A stretch of DNA of 64,000 bases, from NCBI GenBank assembly GCA_023664775.1, contig JAMPEW010000010.1, positions 1 through 64,000 on the forward strand. Direction: 5' to 3'. The translations under genes and the position numbers were made by a program. Below the pieces are notes generated by a model. It searched no databases and was not told where the DNA came from. It saw only the letters and a program-made list of their open reading frames with translations. Origin of the DNA: Clostridium sp. Its GTDB lineage: Bacteria; Bacillota; Clostridia; Lachnospirales; Lachnospiraceae. Positions 43,421 through 52,765 of the stretch are shown in pieces; the stretch's first letter is position 1; each line of letters begins with the position of its first letter.

Positions 43421-45775
43421 CTTCAGACAAATGGTTACATCCTGCCTGCAATTTGTATCTGATAAATCCACATTATAATAACGTGTGACATGGCTTTTCT
43501 TGGCAATCTCCATAACATAACTTCCTTCCATAACATCAGGTATATTATAGCTGTCATTTTCTGTCGTTGTCTGATACAGAGGTTCATCGCCTTCAATATA
43601 ATCTAAACTATACAGCTTAATGGTTATGGTTTCATTTGAAATGTCCGACGCCTCATACGACTTAACTGTACCATACAAGCCTTCACCCCATCCTGCAATA
43701 TCATCATATGCCAATGCATAAAGTGAAAACTTGCTTGTCTTAAATGTAATCGTATTCGGATTATCATCTAAATCAGGAAGCTCCTCTGCAACGCCATTAT
43801 GTAATCTGATTATTGTAAATCTTCTATGACTCGAACGGTATGCCAAAGGAACATCAACTGTCATTGTTATCTCATTATCTAACTTTGTTATATTTCCCAC
43901 TACTTCGGAATCTATTTTTTTTACAATATTTATATCAAGCATCACTGCAATCTGCTTTTCCTTTGCAACATTCTTTATAGGCTCAAAATCCTCTTTATCA
44001 AGTTCTGTTTCATCCGCAACAGAAATTATGAAATCCACCTTCAAAGGAAGTCCACTATTCATTTCTTCTTCAGTAAACGATGAATTTACAAGCTCATCAT
44101 ATGCACCATTATCCATAACAATATCAGGCACATTATCACCAATTTTATCAATTACAACATCTTCCCTTTGTTTACCTGGTATATCAATAAGACAGTAATA
44201 TTCTTCTAATCTATACATATAAACAGGTATAGGTCCATTTCCATTATCCTCCATATGCACTGAATAAGCTATAATACCTATCCGATCATAGTCTGTTGCT
44301 TCTTCAGGGATTATCCCTTTTACGGTAAATATCTTTGTCTCATATGGTTCAAAAGACATATTTATCACACCCTCATACTCTGATGTAACATCACCACACA
44401 AAATCGTCCCAAAAGCTTCAGGTTCTTTACCATAAAAAGTAATATTTATATCTGTCTCAGATTTCTCATATGTATATTCTGTTGTATTTGTCACCTCTAG
44501 CTGAAATACAGCTTCCTTCCCTGGTTCAAGTTTATTATCCGTCGAAAGCGCTATAGAAAAACCTTTTGTCGGCTCAGGTTGCGGAGGAGGAATTATAGGG
44601 TCTGTACTGCCGTCTGCACTTATTTCTGTCTGCCAATAGCCTGAAAGAACCAAATCCGAGGCTTCTATAGTATCTGAATGTTCATAGTTTGTATCCAAGC
44701 CCCCATAAATACCAAAAAACATTTTCTCATTCCAAATTTTCGGCAGAGTACATCTAACTGTATACACTACAGTTTGTCCTGCCTGGAGCCTTGTTTTGCC
44801 GTCAAAGCTTATGTCCGCATACCCTCCATCTGTATTTGTAATATCTTCTCCATTTTCATTTAGTATAACCTGTACGTTTCCTTCATCATATGGAACATCT
44901 ACAATCAACCCATTATCGTCATAGGTTCTGACCCCTGCCATAAGCGTACCTAGTGAAATTTCAAAATTATTATTATTTGTTATTTGAACGTCAAAGCTTG
45001 CTTCTTTTCCTGCTTCAAGTTTATCAGGTAAACTTACATCCCAAACAACGTTTTCCAATGTTCCATATCCAACATTTACCGAAATATACATTTCCATATC
45101 ATTATTTGTTGCTACCAAATAATATGGTCCCCATTTAGGCAGCTCGTATGATAGCTTCTTTTCAGTTACATCAAATCTTTCATCAGAAATTATATTATCC
45201 AACCCTTTAATTTTTGTAAGATCTAAAGTATCTTTTCTTTTATCTACAAATATTGTTAAATACAATAAATTCTGATTATTAGATAAGTCAACGTCAATAT
45301 CATCCATATATAATGTATTAAGCAGTATATTATTTGTAATATCCAGCGTTGTAAATGGATTTCCAGAACAATATAAACTAATCAGTGCTGTGTTATTACT
45401 CAAATCCAAACTGTCAAGTTGGTTACATTGACACGACAAGGAGCGCAATGCCGTATTTCTACTTACGTCCAAGCTTGTAAGATTATTGTCGCTACAATTT
45501 AAATCTTCTAAAGCAGTAAATAATTCTATTCCCTTTAAACTGCTTATTTGCTGATTGTTTACAAATATATACGTCACTTCTTCTATAGAAACAAAGCTAT
45601 CACCATCGTTGTCAAATTCTGTTTCCAAATAACACCTAAAGTTTGCATCCGGGAAATTCGCCTCACTAAGCTCAATCAATTCCTGTTCTTCTGCCTTGCT
45701 TGGCATATTGCCTAAACACATTGCAGTAAACACAAGCACAAGACAAAACATGAAACCTAATATTTTTCTTTTCAT
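43229..45775 (-). CDS. Secreted leucine-rich-repeat protein with C-terminal dockerin
   Basis: An 848-residue exported protein. A signal peptide covers about residues 1-28. An EF-hand-like FDNDGDSFVSIEEV is followed by internalin-like LRRs (LEDLNCSDNNLTSLDVSRNT, LISLYCSGNPFTTLDITNN) to about residue 200. The middle consists of Ig/DUF11-like beta domains. A carboxypeptidase-regulatory-like domain (YQTTTENDSYNIPDVMEGSYV) precedes a dockerin at 786-848 with two calcium loops, DVTGDGKVNSQD and DVTGDGRINSQD. It starts behind AGGAGG nine bases after the transglutaminase gene. It presumably attaches to a cohesin on the cell surface. Confidence 0.8.
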   Translation of the reverse strand: MKRKILGFMFCLVLVFTAMCLGNMPSKAEEQELIELSEANFPDANFRCYLETEFDNDGDSFVSIEEVTYIFVNNQQISSLKGIELFTALEDLNCSDNNLTSLDVSRNTALRSLSCQCNQLDSLDLSNNTALISLYCSGNPFTTLDITNNILLNTLYMDDIDVDLSNNQNLLYLTIFVDKRKDTLDLTKIKGLDNIISDERFDVTEKKLSYELPKWGPYYLVATNNDMEMYISVNVGYGTLENVVWDVSLPDKLEAGKEASFDVQITNNNNFEISLGTLMAGVRTYDDNGLIVDVPYDEGNVQVILNENGEDITNTDGGYADISFDGKTRLQAGQTVVYTVRCTLPKIWNEKMFFGIYGGLDTNYEHSDTIEASDLVLSGYWQTEISADGSTDPIIPPPQPEPTKGFSIALSTDNKLEPGKEAVFQLEVTNTTEYTYEKSETDINITFYGKEPEAFGTILCGDVTSEYEGVINMSFEPYETKIFTVKGIIPEEATDYDRIGIIAYSVHMEDNGNGPIPVYMYRLEEYYCLIDIPGKQREDVVIDKIGDNVPDIVMDNGAYDELVNSSFTEEEMNSGLPLKVDFIISVADETELDKEDFEPIKNVAKEKQIAVMLDINIVKKIDSEVVGNITKLDNEITMTVDVPLAYRSSHRRFTIIRLHNGVAEELPDLDDNPNTITFKTSKFSLYALAYDDIAGWGEGLYGTVKSYEASDISNETITIKLYSLDYIEGDEPLYQTTTENDSYNIPDVMEGSYVMEIAKKSHVTRYYNVDLSDTNCRQDVTICLKGDVTGDGKVNSQDLNAVRNHINYAAQIADEYKFRCADVTGDGRINSQDLNAIRNHINYVDRFW

Positions 45776-45784
45776 AATATCCTC

Positions 45785-45976
45785 CTACCAAAATCTATCT
45801 ACATAGTTAATATGGTTCCGTATTGCATTCAAGTCCTGTGAATTTATCCTGCCATCGCCTGTCACATCTGCACACCTGAATTTATATTCATCGGTAATTT
45901 GTGCTGCATAATTAATATGGTTACGAACAGCATTTAAATCCTGTGAGTTTACTTTTCCATCGCCTGTCACGTCACC
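45785..45976 (-). repeat. Dockerin-coding repeat, copy 2
   Basis: A 192-bp copy of the dockerin unit, ending in the same residues (YVDRFW) as copy 1 and differing at scattered, mostly synonymous positions. Confidence 0.85.
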
Positions 45977-47485
45977 CTTTATTTTAAAATCCGGTATTTT
46001 GTCAGTTATATTTACTGTAATACGTTCGGTTTTGTTTCTATCGGATTTAGGGTCAAATTGTATATTTAAATACGCTTTACCATCGCCATATACCTTACAA
46101 CCCGAAATACATTCTTCTGTTCTTGTATGCGTATAAACAGTTTTAACAGTGGAATCCTTTAAATTTATAGCGTAAACATTTGTACTATCGTTAAAGAAGA
46201 TATAGTCTCCCTGTATTGAAATTTCAGGCAATAAGAGCCATACAGACGATCTATTCCATTCATAATAAGCACTCCAAGCAGGTGCACTATGTTTTACAGT
46301 GGCTGTATTTCCGTTTCTCTCCATTACGTCAAAGCTTCGGTCATCATGAATCATTACATAATAGTATAAATGATTCTTTATCAAAATTTCGCTTTCAACG
46401 AAATTCCACCAATAATCTTCCGCATCATATTTTGTTGAAGTACATTTTATAGTATTGGTCCAATTGTAATGTCCTCTATTTTGCATCTCATTATCACTTA
46501 AAAGAAAATATTTATGCTGAACTATTTTTGAATCAATGCCATTGCAGTTATCATCCCACGTAACATCCACGTGATACCATTCATTATCAATTTTTATAAT
46601 ATTCCATGCATGATCCATGTCTGCTGAACCACAATACTCACACTCAATCCCCACTTCCCGAAGAAGCAGCCTATAAGCTTCCGCATACCCCATACATACA
46701 GCATAACCATTTACTATACATCCATATGCGTCATATACATGTGGTACAGTGTATAATGTTCCTGCATCATATTCAGCTTTAGCATATGTACAATTCAAAA
46801 TCAAATAATCATGTATAAACAATGCTTTTTCCAAATCCGTCATATTATTATCTATTAAAGCAACAATTTCATCAATTTTACTATTAAATAATTCTTTTTC
46901 TTCTATCGTAACCTCATTATAATAGAACCACAAACCTTGTATTTGATCACGGGTTCCTGTCATATCTATAGAATTAAAAACATAAAAAAGCCTAGGATTA
47001 TCATTTAATACTTGCTCAAACAACGCCTCAATATCCTCAGCGTACTCGTAAGAAATGTTATACGAACTCACGTCTATGTATTCTGTTTCATTCAATAGTG
47101 CTGTCAAAATTGCATTTTTCAGACGTTCTTCATTAGATATACTGTAAAATTCTACTTTCTCTGTGGCTTCAACCTCCACAGAATCGAGTGCGTCTGTCGG
47201 TATTCCCCAGCCTCCCGCACTATATACCATATCGCTTATATCCGAAACATATACTTCTTCATATATTTCCGTACAATCTTCTATACCAGCTTCTTCATGC
47301 ACATCTACATCAGTTTCTTCACTGGCATTTTCCGTCACATCATCTTGAAGCTCCTCGGTTACTTCTGTATCTTGTTCTTCTGCCGATATTATTTCTACAT
47401 CTGCTGCCTGTATATTGAAATTACTTAAAACCATACTTGCAAGCAATAATGTAACTGCCAGTACTTTACTGTAAAATCTTTTCAT
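45785..47485 (-). CDS. Secreted transglutaminase-like protein with dockerin
   Basis: A 566-residue exported protein. After the signal peptide lies an acidic linker (about residues 35-80). A transglutaminase/protease-like core follows: LEKALFIHDYLILNCTYA, Cys264 in GYAVCMGYAEAYRLLL, His292 in MDHAWNII and Asp307 in WYHVDVTWDDN, so the catalytic triad is complete. The C-terminal ~63 residues are the dockerin. It may crosslink or cleave proteins at the surface. The Met at 47485 was preferred because it lies ten bases from GGAGG and starts a good signal peptide (MKRFYSKVLAVTLLLASM). Confidence 0.85.
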   Translation of the reverse strand: MKRFYSKVLAVTLLLASMVLSNFNIQAADVEIISAEEQDTEVTEELQDDVTENASEETDVDVHEEAGIEDCTEIYEEVYVSDISDMVYSAGGWGIPTDALDSVEVEATEKVEFYSISNEERLKNAILTALLNETEYIDVSSYNISYEYAEDIEALFEQVLNDNPRLFYVFNSIDMTGTRDQIQGLWFYYNEVTIEEKELFNSKIDEIVALIDNNMTDLEKALFIHDYLILNCTYAKAEYDAGTLYTVPHVYDAYGCIVNGYAVCMGYAEAYRLLLREVGIECEYCGSADMDHAWNIIKIDNEWYHVDVTWDDNCNGIDSKIVQHKYFLLSDNEMQNRGHYNWTNTIKCTSTKYDAEDYWWNFVESEILIKNHLYYYVMIHDDRSFDVMERNGNTATVKHSAPAWSAYYEWNRSSVWLLLPEISIQGDYIFFNDSTNVYAINLKDSTVKTVYTHTRTEECISGCKVYGDGKAYLNIQFDPKSDRNKTERITVNITDKIPDFKIKGDVTGDGKVNSQDLNAVRNHINYAAQITDEYKFRCADVTGDGRINSQDLNAIRNHINYVDRFW

Positions 47486-47499
47486 AAGCATTTTCCCTC

Positions 47500-47691
47500 C
47501 TACCAAAATCTGTTTTCATAGTTAATATGGTTCCGTATTGCATTTAAGTCCTGTGAATTTATCCTGCCATCGCCTGTCACATCTGCACACCTGAATTTAT
47601 ACTCGTCCGTAATTTGTGCTGCATAGTTAATATGGTTACGGACAGTGTTTAAATCCTGTGAATTTACTTTACCGTCACCTGTCACGTCACC
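47500..47691 (-). repeat. Dockerin-coding repeat, copy 3
   Basis: A 192-bp copy of the dockerin unit. It differs from copies 1 and 2 at the extreme 3' end, where ENRFW replaces VDRFW, and at a few sites in the first calcium-loop half. Confidence 0.85.
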
Positions 47692-50600
47692 TTTGAGGCA
47701 GATGGTTACATCCTGCTCAGTGTCAGAATCTGATATAGTGATGTTGTAACAGCGTGTCACATGATTTTCCTTGGAAACTGACATAATGTAATCACCAGCT
47801 TCAACATCATCTATCTCATATGTTCCGTCTGTGCTTTCCACTTCATAAATTGCATTATTCATTGAAGTGTCATTGCTGTTGTATAATTTAATATCCACAG
47901 CATGAGATGTGTCTGACGATGCACTAAAGGATTCGACTTGCCCAAACAATATATACCCTTGCATTGGAACTACAAATGCATCCGAAGACTCATATGGTTC
48001 ACGCTGTATGTAATTAATTTCTATAGTCCCGCTTGCATCTGATGTCGCCTGTATAATAAAAAGTATATTGTCAGTGGCGTATGGTTCGGCTGCATCTTTG
48101 TCTTTCATATCATAGAAATTATATACTGTATTTGGTTTCAGTCCTGTAAAGGTTTTTGCAGTCATGTTTCCAGTGTTTTGAACCTCTATGACTTCATCAC
48201 TTTCGGCTTGTGCCTCATCATAAGATGTTGTGAGCATCGTATACGGTTTTACAGATTTTTCTATAGCATATGTATCATCTTTATTCAGTGATGAACTTGT
48301 AGTCGGTGTAATTACTGTTGCCGGGCAACCTTCAAACATACCATCAGTGGCAGCGTTAGGGTTGATATTCAAATATACTGTTTCCAGCTTCATACAACCA
48401 TAAAACATCCCCTCCATCCTTGTTACATTGCCTGTATCAAAGTTGCTTAGATCTATTGTTGTTAGGCTATTACAATCATCAAACATATGCATCATATTCG
48501 TTACTTTACTTGTATCAAAGTTGCTTACATCTATTGTTGTTAGGCTATGGCAGAAACTAAACATTTGTTCCATATTTGTTACGTTATTTGTATCAAAGTT
48601 TCTTACATCTATCGTTATTAAACTCTTACAATTACAAAACATAGCCCTCATATCTGTTACCTTGCTTGTATCAAAGTTGTTTACATCTATTGTTGTCAGG
48701 CTAAGACAATCCCAAAACATACCTCTCATATTTGTTACCTTACTTGTATCAAAACTGCTTACATCTATTGTCATTAAGCTATGACAACCCATAAACATAC
48801 TTTCCATATCTGTTACGTTACTTGTATCAAAGTTTCTTACATCTATCGTTGTTAGGCTATGACAATCCCAAAACATACCACCCATATTTGTCACCTTGCT
48901 TGTACCAAAGTTGCTTACATCTATTGTTATCAGATTTTTGCATCCATAAAACATCTCGCCCATACTTGTTACGTTGCTTGTATCAAAGTTGCTTACATCT
49001 ATTGTTATCAGATTTCCGCATCCATAAAACATACAGCTCATGCTTGTTACGTTTCTTGTATCAAATTTGTTTACATCTATTGTTGTTAGACTATGACAAT
49101 GCTCAAACATACCACTCATATTTGTTACCTTGCTTGTATCAAAGTTGCTTACATCTATTGTTATCAGATTTTCGCATCTATAAAACATACCACTCATATC
49201 TGTTACCTTGCTTGTATCAAAGTTGCTTACATCTATCGTTGTCAGGCTATGACAATCCCAAAACATACCACCCATATTTGTCACCTTGCTTGTATCAAAT
49301 TTGCTTATATTATCTATTGTTGTCAGGTTATGGCAATCCCTAAACATACCACCCATATTTGTTACCCTGCTTGTATCAAATTTGCTTACATCTATTGTTA
49401 TCAGATTTTTGCATCCATAAAACATCTCGCCCATATCTGTTACCTTGCTTGTATCAAATTTACTTACATCGATTGTTGTTAGACTATGACAAGCATCAAA
49501 CATATTACTCATATCTGCTACCTTGCTTGTGTTAAAGTTTCTTACGCCTATTGTTGTTAGGCTTTCACAATATCTAAACATACTTCCCATATTTGTTACC
49601 TTGCTTGTATCAAATTTGCTTACATCTATTGTTGTTAGACTACGACAAAAAGAAAACATATCGCCCATATCCGTTACGTTGCTCGTATCAAAGTTGCTTA
49701 CATCTATCGTTGTTAGACTATCACAATCCTCAAACATACTATTCATATTTGTTACCTTGCTTGTATCAAATTTGCTTACATCTATCGTTGTTAGACTATC
49801 ACAATCCTCAAACATACCATTCATATTTGTTACCTTGCTTGTATCAAATTTGCTTACATCTATTGTTGTTAGACTACGACAAGACGAAAACATACTTCCC
49901 ATATCTGTCACATTGCTTGTATCAAATTTGCTTACATCTATTGTTGTTAGACTATGACAATGCCTAAACATGTCCCTGCAATTCGATATATCCGACACAA
50001 CAATTTTGGCTGTTTTAATTCTGTCTGTGTAAAAAAGCCATGTCCAATCAGCATTTGCATAATCTCCCTTCCCCCATATCTCAAGCAAACCGTCCTCATC
50101 TATAGACCACCATAAATCGCCATCTTTTCTCGGTTCAACAATAAAGTTCTTATTCTTATCCGGCCAATATATTTCAGTTTCTTCAGGATTTTCCGTTTCT
50201 CCCCCTGTTTCTCCTTCGCCTGCATCACTTGTTTTTATCATAAAGAGACTTAAACTTTTAGAATTATTTTTTACACGAATTGAATTTTTAGCTGTGCAAT
50301 CTTTATATCCTTCTTTAACCGGCACAATTTTATTTTTATACTCGCCATTTGGCACAAAAAAACTCACCTTTCCCTTTTCATTAGTAATGCAGTCATCATC
50401 ATAAACTAAAACCCCTTCTATTGGTTTTTTTGTTGAAGCATCCTTCACCTCTACTGAAACCTTGTATTTAATATGTGGACATGTGTCAAATCCAAATTCA
50501 TTAAAATCTGACGAATAATACATGTCAGTTATTTTACACTTATATTTAATTGCTTTTATTTCAAATTTTACTTTTGCAATTTTGGCACTAACAGATAAAT

Positions 50601-52185
50601 TAAATTTAGAGTCTATTTCCCCCTCAAAACATCCTTTACAATCATGTATTGAAACCGTCATATCATTTTTAGACTTGTCACAAGATTTCATTGATAATTC
50701 AACGCCTGCTTCTGCTTTCATGGAAGCATTTGCGATATAATCTGACAAAATTTTCACTTTAGGCTCCATAGATATTCCAATATACACTTTTCCTTCTAAT
50801 TTCAACTCTGTTTTAAATTTAGGATTTTTCGATATATTTTCAATTCCATTTCCTTTTATACGAAATCCTATGCTTCCTGATAAATTAGCATTTACTTTTA
50901 CGCTTACATCTGCATCTATTACAAGCGATGGCTTAAATGTTATATACACACCTGCAACAGGGCTAGTCGAAAACTCAGGAAACATCTTTATTTGATTATT
51001 ATATCCTGCATTTATGGTTACATCCTTAAATCCAACTACATACTCTAACTCAGCGTCAAAATATTTTTTATTTCTGCTCCATTTAAACTCCAATTTAATC
51101 GTTGCTGCAAAATTTAATTTACCCTTTATAGATGCATCAAACCCTCCTTTATCTTTATTTCCCAATTCAAATTCAAATCCCAAAGTTTTTTTCCCACTTA
51201 TACTTGCATACGTCTGTTGTTCGTTTTCTTCTAATCCTTCAGCAAGTCCTAAATATTCAATGTCCTCATCCATATAGGAGGTATCCACTTTGGCATCTTC
51301 AGCATCAGAAATTGTATCAACGCTGATATACTCAAACACATCTTCTTTTTCAATATCAGTACCTGTTATTCTAACATTGTTTCCGTCTACATTTATTGTA
51401 TCAACCTTAATAAGAACAACCTCATTATCAAGATATTCATATGATAGGACGTCACCTGAGGCAAGATTTATTATGCTCTCATCTGCATCAGCAAATTCAT
51501 ATACTCCATTTTCATCATCCTGCAATACAATTGTGTTTACTCCCTGTGTTTCCTCAACAATAATTGTTGAATCATTATAAACGGCAAAATTAGTTGTATT
51601 ATCATCGTCAAAATTCAAAATTTTATCCTGCTCAAAATCATCTACTGTCTTATTCACAAACTCCTGCATATCCTGTGTATATAAATCAGACTCATATTGT
51701 GTGGACAACGGCTTCATTGTTTCTGTTTCAACAAGATATGCCCGCAGGAAAAAATAATCAGGAATATCATCAAAATCAATATATGTCTGCGTTTCATCTG
51801 CAAAAACCTCTATTGACCCTGATGTCAGCATCTGTACACCCGTTTCATCATATATTGCTACAATTGCCGTACAATCAATATCTGCCGTAAACTCAACAGA
51901 CATCGTATATGTATCTACAACCTTTACATCAATAATGCGATTTGCTTCCGCTGCTTTTTCACTTGCAACGGCAATTTCTTCGTCAATTGTTTCTGCTAAT
52001 ATCCCTCCTAATACAGTATCAGAAGATGTTTCAATATTCCCCAAAGAAAATCCACTTTCAAAACCATCAGCATAATTACTTAACGCCCCTGATACAGCTT
52101 CAACTGTTTCTGCTGATATTGACATAGCATATGTATTTACCAAAACGATTACTGACATTACAATTGACAAAATCCTTCTCCTCAT
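47500..52185 (-). CDS. Giant BspA-like (DUF285) surface protein with dockerin
   Basis: A 1561-residue exported protein. A signal peptide (about 1-25) leads into a large N-terminal region with beta domains; residues about 590-660 look like a Cna-B/carboxypeptidase-regulatory Ig fold (TKKPIEGVLVYDDDCITNEKG). Residues 745-1265 consist of 20 DUF285 repeats of 26 residues (SLTTIDVSKFDTSKVTNM). A short linker, a second regulatory-like domain (YEVESTDGTYEIDDVEAGDYIM) and the dockerin end the protein. BspA-type repeats bind host or bacterial surfaces. The start follows AAGGAGGAG, and the stop is 15 bases from the next start. Confidence 0.88.
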   Translation of the reverse strand: MRRRILSIVMSVIVLVNTYAMSISAETVEAVSGALSNYADGFESGFSLGNIETSSDTVLGGILAETIDEEIAVASEKAAEANRIIDVKVVDTYTMSVEFTADIDCTAIVAIYDETGVQMLTSGSIEVFADETQTYIDFDDIPDYFFLRAYLVETETMKPLSTQYESDLYTQDMQEFVNKTVDDFEQDKILNFDDDNTTNFAVYNDSTIIVEETQGVNTIVLQDDENGVYEFADADESIINLASGDVLSYEYLDNEVVLIKVDTINVDGNNVRITGTDIEKEDVFEYISVDTISDAEDAKVDTSYMDEDIEYLGLAEGLEENEQQTYASISGKKTLGFEFELGNKDKGGFDASIKGKLNFAATIKLEFKWSRNKKYFDAELEYVVGFKDVTINAGYNNQIKMFPEFSTSPVAGVYITFKPSLVIDADVSVKVNANLSGSIGFRIKGNGIENISKNPKFKTELKLEGKVYIGISMEPKVKILSDYIANASMKAEAGVELSMKSCDKSKNDMTVSIHDCKGCFEGEIDSKFNLSVSAKIAKVKFEIKAIKYKCKITDMYYSSDFNEFGFDTCPHIKYKVSVEVKDASTKKPIEGVLVYDDDCITNEKGKVSFFVPNGEYKNKIVPVKEGYKDCTAKNSIRVKNNSKSLSLFMIKTSDAGEGETGGETENPEETEIYWPDKNKNFIVEPRKDGDLWWSIDEDGLLEIWGKGDYANADWTWLFYTDRIKTAKIVVSDISNCRDMFRHCHSLTTIDVSKFDTSNVTDMGSMFSSCRSLTTIDVSKFDTSKVTNMNGMFEDCDSLTTIDVSKFDTSKVTNMNSMFEDCDSLTTIDVSNFDTSNVTDMGDMFSFCRSLTTIDVSKFDTSKVTNMGSMFRYCESLTTIGVRNFNTSKVADMSNMFDACHSLTTIDVSKFDTSKVTDMGEMFYGCKNLITIDVSKFDTSRVTNMGGMFRDCHNLTTIDNISKFDTSKVTNMGGMFWDCHSLTTIDVSNFDTSKVTDMSGMFYRCENLITIDVSNFDTSKVTNMSGMFEHCHSLTTIDVNKFDTRNVTSMSCMFYGCGNLITIDVSNFDTSNVTSMGEMFYGCKNLITIDVSNFGTSKVTNMGGMFWDCHSLTTIDVRNFDTSNVTDMESMFMGCHSLMTIDVSSFDTSKVTNMRGMFWDCLSLTTIDVNNFDTSKVTDMRAMFCNCKSLITIDVRNFDTNNVTNMEQMFSFCHSLTTIDVSNFDTSKVTNMMHMFDDCNSLTTIDLSNFDTGNVTRMEGMFYGCMKLETVYLNINPNAATDGMFEGCPATVITPTTSSSLNKDDTYAIEKSVKPYTMLTTSYDEAQAESDEVIEVQNTGNMTAKTFTGLKPNTVYNFYDMKDKDAAEPYATDNILFIIQATSDASGTIEINYIQREPYESSDAFVVPMQGYILFGQVESFSASSDTSHAVDIKLYNSNDTSMNNAIYEVESTDGTYEIDDVEAGDYIMSVSKENHVTRCYNITISDSDTEQDVTICLKGDVTGDGKVNSQDLNTVRNHINYAAQITDEYKFRCADVTGDGRINSQDLNAIRNHINYENRFW
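48391..49953 (-). repeat. Array of 20 DUF285-coding 78-bp repeats
   Basis: Twenty tandem 78-bp units run without interruption, each coding 26 residues with the pattern LTTIDVSxFDTSxVTxMxxMFxxC. The length is 1563 bp, which is 20 x 78 plus one extra codon in unit nine (TTIDNISKF). Neighbouring units share long identical stretches, so slippage and recombination are expected. Opposite-strand frames in this array are artefacts of the repeats. Confidence 0.92.
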
Positions 52186-52215
52186 AATTCTCCTCCTTGA
52201 AATTACTTCACCCTG

Positions 52216-52689
52216 CTACTCTTTAGTAACATCCTTCCTCGTTAGCTCATACACGCCTCCCGCAGTGCCTTCCTCTCCAGTTAATGTAAGCTTGTCCCCG
52301 CTTATCGAAAATGTGTACACCGCATCATGCAGCTCCTCCGAGTTAAAATCTATATATAATCGGTCATTCTCAACCGTATATTGATAACCGTACTTAAATT
52401 CCTCTTCATCTATTAATAAATGCAGGCAGCCAAATTTTTCTCCGTCAAAATCATATATTGTATCTTCCTCATAAAAATAGCTGCCGTTCAATTTACTGTT
52501 TGGACTTTCTGCATTTGCCGTATCATTTTGCACAGCCTCCAAACCACCATTCCCATTTCCCGCCTTGTTAAGCCTCAAACTCTGTATTATTAACACAAGC
52601 ATTAAAACGATACATACGGCTGATATACTGATTAATACTTTCAAAAACAATATTTTATTTTTCTTCCTTTTTAATTCCGTCTTATTCAT
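52216..52689 (-). CDS. Single-pass membrane protein with DUF5640-like domain
   Basis: A 157-residue protein with a basic head, one helix (about 15-36) and a small extracytoplasmic beta domain: LNGSYFYEEDTIYDFDGEKFGCL through TFSISGDKLTLTGEEGTAGGVYELTR, the pattern of short lipocalin-like DUF5640 domains. The start at 52689 is chosen from the membrane topology; its ribosome binding site is weak. It lies between the cohesin-like gene and the BspA-like gene, 30 bases before the latter. Confidence 0.6.
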   Translation of the reverse strand: MNKTELKRKKNKILFLKVLISISAVCIVLMLVLIIQSLRLNKAGNGNGGLEAVQNDTANAESPNSKLNGSYFYEEDTIYDFDGEKFGCLHLLIDEEEFKYGYQYTVENDRLYIDFNSEELHDAVYTFSISGDKLTLTGEEGTAGGVYELTRKDVTKE

Positions 52690-52730
52690 ATATGTTGCTA
52701 AAATCCTTTGTATTCCCTTAAACAATATAA

Positions 52731-52751
52731 GGGCGATGTATGTCACCGCCC
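52731..52751 (-). terminator. Weak hairpin after the cohesin-like gene
   Basis: On the minus strand GGGCGGTG pairs with CATCGCCC (8 bp with one G-U) around a 5-base loop, followed by TTATATTGTT. It may only partly terminate, allowing read-through to the dockerin genes. Confidence 0.5.
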
Positions 52752-52765
52752 TTTGTAATTACAGG

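Noticed and set aside
48391-49953. Regular 78-bp periodicity suggestive of a CRISPR-like array
   Set aside because: The whole array is coding, has no unique spacers between identical repeats, and translates to DUF285 units.
48428-49967. Long plus-strand open frames rich in Leu, Tyr and Ser opposite the DUF285 array
   Set aside because: They are antisense images of the 78-bp repeat and show no ribosome binding sites.
43229-52185. Cellulosome gene cluster
   Set aside because: Dockerins are present but no glycoside hydrolase, carbohydrate-binding module or multi-cohesin scaffoldin is encoded in the window.
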